Positions 15,677 to 23,008 of a DNA stretch of 24,571 nt are shown piece by piece. Every line of letters begins with the position of its first letter. Position 1 is the stretch's first letter. Source of the stretch: JACKAN01 sp964502735 (GTDB lineage: Bacteria; Bdellovibrionota; Bdellovibrionia; Bdellovibrionales; UBA1609); contig CAZCYD010000049.1 of assembly GCA_964502735.1 (NCBI GenBank), positions 1-24,571 of the forward strand, written 5' to 3'. The notes beneath the pieces are model-generated. The model was not told the origin of the DNA. It searched no databases and saw only the letters and a program-made list of their open reading frames with translations. The translations under genes were made by a program, and so were the position numbers.

Positions 15677-17182
15677 ATGAATGTCTTCGCCAACTTTAAA
15701 TTTTTATTGTTAATTACACCCAAACCATCTCATTATGAGCCATATCGTGAAGTGGCTTTGTCTTTTCTTCGACCACAGTTCCGATTTTTTTCAAGTCAAT
15801 CCCATGGATTTAAAATATCTGAATCCTCTAGCTCCATAAAACTGGAAGTGGGAGACCTAAGTCTTAAAGGATTTTCTCTTGAATGGAATCCTGTGGAGGG
15901 TCGTCTGGCTGTTGAAACAGATAGATTTTCCATTTATCCGCTTATGCTCATGCCAGCTTCTAGTGGAGGACTGTGGCTGTCCAATACAACAGAATACTTT
16001 TCAGGCTTAGAGCCAAACTTCAAGCTATCTCGAACCGCTCTAAATCATTTTTTTTCGCATGGATACCTGTTGCCGGGTCAATTTTTTATTGATGGTGTCC
16101 AAAAACTTTCGGGTAAATGGACTTATAACTTCAACAAACCTCTTCAAGCCCCCAATTGCCAATGGCAAAAAGAGATATGCCCCACTTTTGATAAGGCTGA
16201 ATGTACGGCCGATCATACTCTACAAGTTTTTAAATCGTCTTTACAAGGCACCATTGAAAAAAATAAACCCGCAGAGTTCCGCTTTAGTGGGGGTGCCGAC
16301 AGTCGACTTATCGCACAAGTTGGAATTAACTTTCTCTCTAGCCTACCCCCTTTTAAAATTCTCTCTCCCCCCTCAATTGAGCCGGAACGTGATCTTGATG
16401 TACAAGTTGCAGTTAGATATTGCCAAAAAAATAATATTGACCATTCTGTTTGTCGCCTTAAATCTTCCACATCATATTTTGAAAACTCGGAGGGACGAAA
16501 TATTCTAAGTGGTCTCTACGGTGGGGATTTACTCGGTGGAGGGTGGGAATCCCTTTTGCCCCGCTCTCTTTTAGAACCTTCCCTAGATAGAACTCTTACG
16601 ATTGAAGATGAAGATCAACTCAGGTTTGAGCTAGAACAGCGTCGAACTCTTGAACCCTATCAACTGGAATTAAATGCTCAACAGATTTTTGTTCACAGTG
16701 ACCGCGCCATTTTTTTTCAAAACGTAAATTACGGCTGGGCGAGTCCCCTCTCAAATGCGCGGGTTTCATTGAGCCCTTTCTTAGTGACACCGTTTTTAGA
16801 ACAAACTCTAAGAATTCCTCAACATATGAGGCGTAATTATAGACATTTTTATGAGTTTTTTTCATTGGTTACAGGAGATAACCCCTTCCCTGTGTGCTCT
16901 TATATTACAAAGTTCTACCCTGAGCTCAAACCTCCAGAGAGTTGGGGCTGCGAACCAAAAAGCCAAATTCAAAAACCAACTAAAACAAATAGGCCCCTCC
17001 AGTTACCAATTATCGAAAGCGTATATAATTTTCTACGCAAAAAAGAGATACCCGTCGACAAAACTCGATTTTATGAGAACGGTAAATTTAATGGACATTT
17101 ACTTTGTTGCCTCAGTTTTCGTTCCGCCTTCCCGAGAGAGTTTCCCCCCCTTATAAATAAATGTGAAAAGAGCCTTGCTTAG
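15677..17182 (+). CDS. Asparagine-synthetase-like (AsnB-type) amide-forming enzyme, glutaminase-deficient
   Basis: This 501-residue protein has the two-domain AsnB layout. The N-terminal part matches the glutaminase-fold end (AVETDRFSIYPLM, 78-90, and SHGYLLPGQFFIDGVQKLSG, 127-146). The N-terminal Cys nucleophile is absent (it starts MNVFAN), so it should not use glutamine. The synthetase domain carries the PP-loop SGGADSR (204-210) for ATP. The later GEGxDE motif is replaced by SGLYGGDLLGGGW (278-290), which keeps Asp284 but lacks the usual Glu residues. Such AsnB relatives make amides or lactams in lasso and other RiPPs. Here the Asp-rich core is a plausible target, which is inference. AGGA lies 12 nt before the ATG at 15677, a long spacing. 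The gene is divergent from the precursor. Confidence 0.82.
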   Translation: MNVFANFKFLLLITPKPSHYEPYREVALSFLRPQFRFFSSQSHGFKISESSSSIKLEVGDLSLKGFSLEWNPVEGRLAVETDRFSIYPLMLMPASSGGLWLSNTTEYFSGLEPNFKLSRTALNHFFSHGYLLPGQFFIDGVQKLSGKWTYNFNKPLQAPNCQWQKEICPTFDKAECTADHTLQVFKSSLQGTIEKNKPAEFRFSGGADSRLIAQVGINFLSSLPPFKILSPPSIEPERDLDVQVAVRYCQKNNIDHSVCRLKSSTSYFENSEGRNILSGLYGGDLLGGGWESLLPRSLLEPSLDRTLTIEDEDQLRFELEQRRTLEPYQLELNAQQIFVHSDRAIFFQNVNYGWASPLSNARVSLSPFLVTPFLEQTLRIPQHMRRNYRHFYEFFSLVTGDNPFPVCSYITKFYPELKPPESWGCEPKSQIQKPTKTNRPLQLPIIESVYNFLRKKEIPVDKTRFYENGKFNGHLLCCLSFRSAFPREFPPLINKCEKSLA

Positions 17183-17200
17183 TTCAATATCCCATTGAAC
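17182..17200 (+). terminator. Small hairpin at the stop of the AsnB-like gene
   Basis: GTTCAAT and ATTGAAC form a perfect 7-bp stem with a 5-nt loop, starting at the last base of the stop codon. No T-run follows, so intrinsic termination is uncertain. Confidence 0.35.
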
Positions 17201-17234
17201 ACCGCTTTCTGGAATACCGAGCGCACACCCTTTA

Positions 17235-17281
17235 AACAGTGTATTGAAAAATGAACAAGAAAAGTTTTTCAATACACTGTT
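17235..17281. repeat. Perfect 17-bp inverted repeat downstream of the AsnB-like gene
   Basis: AACAGTGTATTGAAAAA (17235-17251) and its exact complement (17265-17281) enclose a 13-nt loop. It lies between the AsnB-like gene and the secreted coiled-coil gene. It could be a rho-independent-like barrier, an RNA-stability hairpin, or an operator or attenuator of the next gene. No transposase or target duplication is seen. Confidence 0.7.
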
Positions 17282-17374
17282 GAAGTAGTTGTACTCATAA
17301 GAACACAGAGTTACACTCCGCGTCCATAATTTGATTTTTTTCGGAACCAACTCAAAATTCGGAGGAAATATATA

Positions 17375-18214
17375 ATGCAGTCTTGGGGATTTTGGTCCTG
17401 GGCAAGGGTTGTCTTTGTCGTGTACGGAATATTGACCTTTCCGGGACCGGCATTTTCCCATGGTCTGGACTCAGGATCAGACTGTGGCAACTTGCTCACT
17501 GGAAATGTGATCGACGAATACACACAGGCCTTAAACGAGTATATAGAACTGAAGGAGAAAATGGCGGAGTTTGAGATTAATGTCCTTTCTCACGGGCTCA
17601 AAAGAGGACTTTCATTAAAAGAAGTGAGAGAGACTTCCAATGATCTGGATGAACTCCATAAAGCCGTCACTGTGAATATGGAAATTTTGAGAACAGGAGC
17701 GGAGGAAATGGATGAAGCCGTGATTTATCTGTATGATTTTCAAGAAAGATTTGCTGTTTTGAAAGAGCGTCTTAAATCTATAGAGGAAAGAATGCCAAAA
17801 TTGCCAGCTTCCTTGGAGGACGTTGGCGATAAGTACTCCCTTATTGATAAGGATAGAGAATATACATTGAAGGATGTTAGTGGAAATCTATATCATTTTA
17901 GATTCTCTCAAGAGGTGGTAAAAGACCTCTTTCGCAGACCAGACAGGAGGCGTCAGTCTGAAAATGTGATCAAAGCCATGGGGAAGGGTTTCAGCTCCCA
18001 AAGAGGCGAGGGAATCAAACGACTGAATAATTACGGAGTAAGTAGCAAAGGCGAGGTCTTTGAAATCAAAGTGGCTCGTATGGCGGGCGCTGGTCACCTA
18101 AGGCTACTAGGCTGTCACAGGTATGGAATCTTTTATGTGTTGCGCTTTGAACCTGACGCTCCCACTTCCAGAGTGGGCTACAACCAATATGCTGGACTCT
18201 GCGGCTCTCTCTGA
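17375..18214 (+). CDS. Secreted coiled-coil protein of unknown function
   Basis: This is a 279-residue protein with a signal peptide (hydrophobic run ending GPAFS). A long helical, charged region (about 45-145, rich in Glu, Lys and Leu) probably forms a coiled coil, and the C-terminal part is basic and more globular (RRPDRRRQ, then a GHLRLLGCHRYGIFYVLRF segment). The ATG is well supported by GGAGG at 17361-17365. By eye its base composition is richer in G+C than the RiPP genes beside it, so it may have a different origin. The end faintly resembles RelE/HigB-like toxin ends, but a signal peptide argues against that. I do not recognise a family. It is followed by a hairpin and tandem repeats. 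Confidence 0.72.
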   Translation: MQSWGFWSWARVVFVVYGILTFPGPAFSHGLDSGSDCGNLLTGNVIDEYTQALNEYIELKEKMAEFEINVLSHGLKRGLSLKEVRETSNDLDELHKAVTVNMEILRTGAEEMDEAVIYLYDFQERFAVLKERLKSIEERMPKLPASLEDVGDKYSLIDKDREYTLKDVSGNLYHFRFSQEVVKDLFRRPDRRRQSENVIKAMGKGFSSQRGEGIKRLNNYGVSSKGEVFEIKVARMAGAGHLRLLGCHRYGIFYVLRFEPDAPTSRVGYNQYAGLCGSL

Positions 18215-18228
18215 CCAACCTCTGACTC

Positions 18229-18271
18229 TTTATGACCCCGAGCACGGGGCCATAAAGGGGCCATAAAGGGG
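18229..18271. repeat. Hairpin with 11-nt tandem repeats after the coiled-coil gene
   Basis: TTTATGACCCC (18229-18239) pairs with GGGGCCATAAA (18246-18256; one mismatch, 6-nt loop). GGGGCCATAAA is then repeated directly at 18257-18267 and followed by GGGG. Either repeat copy could pair with the single left arm. It is a candidate terminator for the gene ending at 18214, though no T-run follows. Confidence 0.6.
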
Positions 18272-18363
18272 ACCACAATTGGCATTGTGACAGCCTTTTT
18301 AGGCCACTCCAAAAACAAAATCCTATAAATCAAACCAAATAGCTTTATATTTGATTTGGGGTC

Positions 18364-18388
18364 AAGCAATTGGGCTCACTAATTGCTT
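18364..18388. repeat. Short hairpin, 8-bp stem
   Basis: AAGCAATT and AATTGCTT form a perfect stem with a 9-nt loop in the non-coding stretch, upstream of the first C-rich element. Function unknown; a TATTCT sequence shortly after (18394-18399) could be a weak -10. Confidence 0.4.
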
Positions 18389-18412
18389 TACTCTATTCTG
18401 TGGTACGTAGGT

Positions 18413-18528
18413 TGAAGTTGCACGTCAGCTCAAGCTGCAAGAGATTTTAGTGATAGTAACTTTCTCCCCTCCCCCCTCGCAGGAAGTTTGGAACCAGCCA
18501 GTTCCTTCTCGCTATCGCTAAAATCTCT
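18413..18528. ncRNA. C-rich structured element, copy 1 (possible small RNA)
   Basis: A conserved GTACGTAGGTT (18413-18423) leads into a long stem. AGAGATTTTAGTGATAG (18440-18456) pairs with CTATCGCTAAAATCTCT (18512-18528), 17 bp with one T-G wobble. The enclosed loop has TTTCTCCCCTCCCCCCTCG and an inner hairpin GGAAC/GTTCC around CAGCCA. The second copy at 18824 keeps the loop but changes stem bases in a pairing-compatible way, which suggests selection on structure. The C-rich loop is complementary to Shine-Dalgarno-like sequences. Strand and expression are not known. Confidence 0.5.
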
Positions 18529-18532
18529 AAGT

Positions 18533-18590
18533 AGCTTTCATTAATTGGCCCTTCTTTTGAACCAAACCTGTAGAAATCAAAATGAAAGCT
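18533..18590. repeat. 10-bp inverted repeat
   Basis: AGCTTTCATT (18533-18542) and AATGAAAGCT (18581-18590) are exact complements 38 nt apart, just after C-rich element copy 1 and before a run of C. It could extend the structure of that element. Confidence 0.4.
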
Positions 18591-18823
18591 TACCCCCCCC
18601 TTAACAGCCTATAGATTTGACTATTTTCTAGATTCCAGATTGATGCGTAACTAGATTAGTTTAATTAAATACACAACGATTATAAAGCTCAATGGTTCTA
18701 ATATGGAACTACTGAATCATGTAAATATGTAATGTAAATGGTATTTTTTCATGACGATGAAATTTATATTGAAACTCCAACCCCTTTCCAATAAAAGAGT
18801 TCCTCGGCACGACAGCGAAATTT

Positions 18824-18935
18824 GTACGTAAGTTATAGCTAGAGGCTTTAGTGATGGGTTATCTTTCTCCCCTCCCCCCCTCGAAGAAAGAAATTAGGAG
18901 CCAGCCAGTTCCTTCTCATCCATCTCTAAGGCCTC
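18824..18935. ncRNA. C-rich structured element, copy 2 (possible small RNA)
   Basis: GTACGTAAGTT (18824-18834) is followed by a stem GAGGCTTTAGTGATGG (18842-18857) pairing with CCATCTCTAAGGCCTC (18920-18935; 14 of 16 Watson-Crick, one wobble). The loop repeats CTTTCTCCCCTCCCCCCC, TCG and GGAGCCAGCCAGTTCCTTCTC-like sequence seen in copy 1. A weak TTGAAA, 17 nt, TAAAAG pair at 18769-18797 could drive plus-strand transcription. A T-rich run follows the right arm by about 12 nt. Confidence 0.5.
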
Positions 18936-19118
18936 ACGCGCCGACATTTTGTATTCTTATAAGTTTCAAATTACCGTCTCATAGAGATCTTCAATCATAT
19001 AACACCAAATCCAGACTCATCTTGTTCGTTGATTATAAAATCTAAGTCAAAATCCAAGTCAAACTGTAATGGCGAAAGCCTGGTAGTTTGCGGCGGGAGG
19101 CAGAAATCCCAACGAATC

Positions 19119-19177
19119 AGGGTCTGGCACCTTTCTGCGATGGAGTGCGGTGCAGGTTAGGGCCTGGCACCTTTCTG
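19119..19177. repeat. REP-like motif, two direct copies
   Basis: AGGGTCTGGCACCTTTCTG (19119-19137) and AGGGCCTGGCACCTTTCTG (19159-19177) differ by one base and start 40 nt apart. Read on the minus strand the motif is AAAGGTGCCAGRCCCT, which resembles dispersed extragenic repeats of many proteobacteria. The second copy overlaps the 3' end of the MMPL gene. Confidence 0.7.
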
Positions 19178-21460
19178 GAAAGTCATGAGTAGAGCGGGGA
19201 CAAATGTTAGGTCAATAATTAGGGCTCCTGTTAAAATTATGGAAACAAAAATGCCGAAGTTCTGATTGGGCACAAAGGTTGCGAAAATAAAAGTTCCAAA
19301 TGTGGCAACTAAAACCATAGTTGTCGTAATTAAAGCTGGTGCCGTAGAACTCAACACCTTTCCAATCGCCTCCTTAACACTGGAACCTTCAGAAACATAT
19401 CTATTAAAGTTAGACAAAAAGTGAATGGTATCATCCACTGCAATACCCAAACAAATGCTTCCCACTATCACCGTTCCAATATCCAAAGGTTGATTTAACA
19501 ATCTCACAAAACCCGCTCCCACAATTAAAGGTAAGGCATTAGGTATCATAGAAAAAAGTCCCATTCTCAACGACCTCAATCCCACTATGAGAAGCATTCC
19601 CACCAATACAATCGCCAGACTTATAGAGACTTGAAATGATGAGACAATAATGTCGTTATTACTCTGGTAAAGCGGCATCTTGCCTGTCACATAGGCATCC
19701 AGTCCCAATTCTCTTGCCTTATCTTCATAAATTTTAATTTGCTGCAAAGCTGTACTTGAATCATGAATCGTCCACATTGCCGTCAGTCTCATTGAGTCAT
19801 AATCCAAAGACACTTTATCGTTAATGTCCATCCCCTGAGGCAAGTTCATAGTGTATAAAAATAACTGCTGAGCAATCATATCCTGTGTGTCTGGCAAGCG
19901 ATAAAACTCTTCTTTGCCTCCATTCAAAGTTTTGTTCATATCTTTTAGGATATCTATTATCGAAATTGTCTTTGTCACTTTAAACTGCTGGCTCAACCAA
20001 GTTTGATATTCGTCGACTTTTTTAAGAAATTCGGGATCTTTTACGCCTTCTGATCTTCCGCTATTTATAACGATTTCTGATCCTCCGGCTCCACCTAAAT
20101 TTTCTTCAATAAAATCAGTAGCGATCGATAACGGATACTCCTTGTCAAAATATTTATAGGGATCTGAATTCACCTCCACTTGAGATGCAAGAATAATCGC
20201 GGCAACAGCCATTATAGATGAAGTTGCCAATATAAAATATCTCCAACGCTCAATAAAATCTGTAACTCTCTGAGCGATCGGGCCAACTGTAACCTCTTTT
20301 GTCTGAGATTGATTATTTTGTCGTCTTTTAATTGGCAACAAAGTGAGTATCGGTAGCATTAAAGTATATGTAAATATCCAAGAAAAGACCGTACCCATTG
20401 CTGCCATTCCCCCCATGTTGGATATAGGAGGAATTGGTGAAGTTGTAAAACTTAAAAAACCTATGGAGGTACTTAACGCTGTTAAGAATGTGGGAATAAA
20501 ATTTTTATTAGCCGACGCACGCGCAGCCTCGATTTTGTCGACTCCTCGATTGTACAAAAGAAAGAAATTAACCAATACGTGCACAGCAACAGATATTGCA
20601 ATTGCAATCATGAACTGTGGAACTACAGATGTGATATTATTTATTTCGATACCTACCCACCCCCCTGACCCCAGGGTGCAGGCTATTGTAGACACAATCA
20701 CTATCAAAGGAAGAAACACTCCTGAAGCATTCTTAAAATTTAGAATTAAAAACACTAAAGTCACAAAAAGGGCTATGGGGGTTAAGTTTCTCAAATCTGT
20801 TTCTGTGCTGTCCTTAAAGGCATGAGTCAGTGCTGGACCCCCAGAAAAATATATTTTATGATCTCCTCGTCCCTCGTATTTTTTTAGTCTTTCTGTAATA
20901 TCAAGAACAATGTTTTCATATTCTGGAGAACCGTCAAATGAAGGTTTTAAAGTCGTATAAATCGCTGTTACATCCGCTTTTTCATTAATTAAATAGCCCT
21001 TCATCATAGGATGATCTAGAGCAATTGTTTTTCTCTGGTTTAAAAGCTCTGGAGTTATTTCTTCATTGTCTGGTATTAGAGGTTCAACAAATATATCATC
21101 ACTATCTCCATGTACCCAATTAAAGTTTGTTAAGGAGTCCACTCGAATGGCTTCTGGAGTTAACCACATGTCCTCTGTTAACTCTTTAATTAGCGATATG
21201 CTTTCTTTATCAAAAATTCCTGATGGACTGTGCACAATAACCACTGAAATTTCATCACTGCCAAAGCGCTTTTCAAAGGCATCAAATACTTTCAACTTCT
21301 CGTTTGCTTCCTGAAACCAAACTCGGTAAGTAAAATTTGTTGTCAGTTTTATAGAACCTAAACCAACAAGCAACATTAATAAGATGGAAGCAACGATATA
21401 GAGTTTTGGCCAATTTATAATATTATCTACTATTGAACTAACTAAGCCTTTTCTTTTCAT
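19157..21460 (-). CDS. MMPL/RND-superfamily permease
   Basis: This is a 767-residue inner-membrane transporter of the RND/MMPL type with two repeats, each a periplasmic loop plus about six membrane helices (12 in all). The second repeat keeps the acidic pair used in proton coupling (CLGIAVDDTIHFL, D676/D677). In the first repeat the equivalent stretch reads IAISVAVHVLVNF (near V291-H294), so the Asp is missing. It starts at an ATG 11 nt after the barrel gene, completing an operon of LolA-like protein, barrel and permease, a grouping seen widely in Gram-negative bacteria and thought to move lipids or other hydrophobic cargo across the envelope. The last residues (QKGARP) and the TAA stop are encoded by a REP-like motif. 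Confidence 0.9.
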   Translation of the reverse strand: MKRKGLVSSIVDNIINWPKLYIVASILLMLLVGLGSIKLTTNFTYRVWFQEANEKLKVFDAFEKRFGSDEISVVIVHSPSGIFDKESISLIKELTEDMWLTPEAIRVDSLTNFNWVHGDSDDIFVEPLIPDNEEITPELLNQRKTIALDHPMMKGYLINEKADVTAIYTTLKPSFDGSPEYENIVLDITERLKKYEGRGDHKIYFSGGPALTHAFKDSTETDLRNLTPIALFVTLVFLILNFKNASGVFLPLIVIVSTIACTLGSGGWVGIEINNITSVVPQFMIAIAISVAVHVLVNFFLLYNRGVDKIEAARASANKNFIPTFLTALSTSIGFLSFTTSPIPPISNMGGMAAMGTVFSWIFTYTLMLPILTLLPIKRRQNNQSQTKEVTVGPIAQRVTDFIERWRYFILATSSIMAVAAIILASQVEVNSDPYKYFDKEYPLSIATDFIEENLGGAGGSEIVINSGRSEGVKDPEFLKKVDEYQTWLSQQFKVTKTISIIDILKDMNKTLNGGKEEFYRLPDTQDMIAQQLFLYTMNLPQGMDINDKVSLDYDSMRLTAMWTIHDSSTALQQIKIYEDKARELGLDAYVTGKMPLYQSNNDIIVSSFQVSISLAIVLVGMLLIVGLRSLRMGLFSMIPNALPLIVGAGFVRLLNQPLDIGTVIVGSICLGIAVDDTIHFLSNFNRYVSEGSSVKEAIGKVLSSTAPALITTTMVLVATFGTFIFATFVPNQNFGIFVSIILTGALIIDLTFVPALLMTFQKGARP

Positions 21461-21471
21461 ATTTTAATCCT

Positions 21472-23007
21472 CTAAAAGTATCGAGTTAAATTTAGATAGG
21501 CTTGACTTGCACCATCTAACAGCTCTAGGCCTACAGGTATCTGACCCTTAGGTGGAGCCTTGATGACCCTAATGCCCAAATTCATAGTCCACATATCACT
21601 CACTCTGCGTTTGTAATCTAAGTTTAGTAAATTTTCCGACTCTCGCTCCAAGTCATGGATAGCTGATATAAAGTACTCTTGATTGTAAATATCATTCAAA
21701 GCGAATCTCATCCCAAATAAAATGTCATTTTGAAAAATACTGATGCCAGCACGCTCCTCTTTAGTAATCCCAAGTAAATGCTGTCCCTCTAAAACCCATG
21801 CGATTTCAGCCCCCGACCCTATCGCCCAGCCATATTCGACACCAAACGCCACTTGCGTATGGTCGGGAATATTTAGTTTGCCAAAGGCACTATTTTCAAA
21901 AGACATATAACTTCTATTGCCAACTTCGGCTTTATAAACCCAGTCGCCTGCTACCATCTGGAAAGTTCCACCTATTTGTTTTACTGGCAAATAAATTGGT
22001 GCCACCCCAAATGGAGTAATTCTGATAATCGGAGTGGATCTATCAATATGGTCAACATAATGAAGAGAAATATCTGCATCACTAAATGTATGTTCAAAAC
22101 GTGCAGCATATTGCGTTTCAAATTCACTTTCCGCAACCTTTCCATTTCTATTAATTAGCTGAGGTTTTAGCGTTGGAAAATCATTAGAAAAACTCAAACG
22201 ATTGCTCATTGCTGGCAAAACTGGCTTGATTAACATGGGCATAAACATCAAAGAAATTTTTGAGTCCCCTCCCGCATAAGCCAAGGTCAACATAGGCTCA
22301 CCAATTTTCTCTGCATTTTCAAGGTTACTATCAAAATTTCGACTGTTTATAATATCTGCGGGATGAAAGGCCTCCGTAGCTGACCAAGTAATCGTTTGAG
22401 AACCTAAGGTCAAACCAAAACCACCATTTGTATACTGAACATAAGCCTCTTCAAAAAAGAAGATCGATCGGCTGGGGTCGTAGTTGTCCGCCCTAGCTAC
22501 CATTTTGACAAATTCTTTCCAATTGCCGTGCTCAGCTCGAATTTTTAACCTTGTAAATATCCCCAAGTTGTAATCTTTGGTATGGGTCTTATTGTCGTTT
22601 TCGAACTGGCGAGATTCTATTCTTACCTCTCCATCACTAGAAATACTAAAGTCGGACACTTTCTTTTTTGGACTAGGTCTATTCGCTCTTCGCTTTACTT
22701 GCCTCTGTCTTCTCTTGATCTTGGTTGGTGATTTTTTGAGAACTGGGCTTTTCTTTACTTGTCTTATCTCTTGATTGCTGGTGAAATCTTGCTTACTGGT
22801 GGTTTGCGTCTTAGTTGTTTGCGACCTAGTTGTTTGCTGATTGACGGACTGTCGACGACTTGCTTTTGGTTTAACTACTCTTTTTTGGGCAACTTGAAAA
22901 GCCTGGCCAGAGCCTGAAGCGCCCCTCTCATTTGATTGCGAGAAAGCTATCCGGCTAAAGAGCAACATCATCATTAAAAGTGTCGAAGTTGCTTTTACCA
23001 CTCTCAC
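21472..23007 (-). CDS. Predicted outer-membrane barrel protein of the MMPL operon (DUF1302-like)
   Basis: This is a 511-residue protein. A signal peptide (ATSTLLMMMLLFSRIAFSQS) is followed by a very basic, Gln/Thr/Lys/Arg-rich low-complexity stretch (about residues 40-120) and then a barrel-like region ending in LTRYF, a typical outer-membrane C-terminus. The barrel region (LGSQTITWSATEAFHPADII) is reminiscent of DUF1302/alginate-export-like proteins that partner RND/MMPL permeases. A GTG start at 23007 sits 1 nt after the upstream gene's stop; a second GTG two codons later is also possible. There is no strong ribosome site, which suggests coupling to the upstream gene. The basic low-complexity segment is unusual for the family and could contact peptidoglycan or the partner permease. 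Confidence 0.8.
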   Translation of the reverse strand: MRVVKATSTLLMMMLLFSRIAFSQSNERGASGSGQAFQVAQKRVVKPKASRRQSVNQQTTRSQTTKTQTTSKQDFTSNQEIRQVKKSPVLKKSPTKIKRRQRQVKRRANRPSPKKKVSDFSISSDGEVRIESRQFENDNKTHTKDYNLGIFTRLKIRAEHGNWKEFVKMVARADNYDPSRSIFFFEEAYVQYTNGGFGLTLGSQTITWSATEAFHPADIINSRNFDSNLENAEKIGEPMLTLAYAGGDSKISLMFMPMLIKPVLPAMSNRLSFSNDFPTLKPQLINRNGKVAESEFETQYAARFEHTFSDADISLHYVDHIDRSTPIIRITPFGVAPIYLPVKQIGGTFQMVAGDWVYKAEVGNRSYMSFENSAFGKLNIPDHTQVAFGVEYGWAIGSGAEIAWVLEGQHLLGITKEERAGISIFQNDILFGMRFALNDIYNQEYFISAIHDLERESENLLNLDYKRRVSDMWTMNLGIRVIKAPPKGQIPVGLELLDGASQAYLNLTRYF

Positions 23008-23008
23008 A

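Larger units (their letters stand above)
18215..19156. other. Long non-coding stretch with hairpins and two related structured elements
   Basis: No convincing gene was found in these 942 nt; a short ORF at 18851-19045 runs through one of the structured elements and is not credible. The stretch holds a hairpin with 11-nt tandem repeats (18229-18271), smaller hairpins, two copies of a C-rich structured element (18413-18528 and 18824-18935), a 10-bp inverted repeat (18533-18542 and 18581-18590), and a REP-like motif near its end. Confidence 0.7.

Noticed and set aside
17235..17281. Insertion-sequence or MITE remnant.
   Set aside because: No transposase, no target duplication and a loop of only 13 nt; described as a hairpin instead.
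18060..18214. RelE/HigB-like toxin end in the coiled-coil protein.
   Set aside because: Similarity is only a few residues, and the protein has a signal peptide and no antitoxin neighbour.
18413..18935. A CRISPR array, because of repeated units.
   Set aside because: There are only two copies, about 400 nt apart, each with internal palindromes and no spacer pattern.
18851..19045. A 64-codon plus-strand ORF (Pro-rich).
   Set aside because: It runs through the C-rich structured element, with Pro codons arising from C runs, and no ribosome site precedes it.
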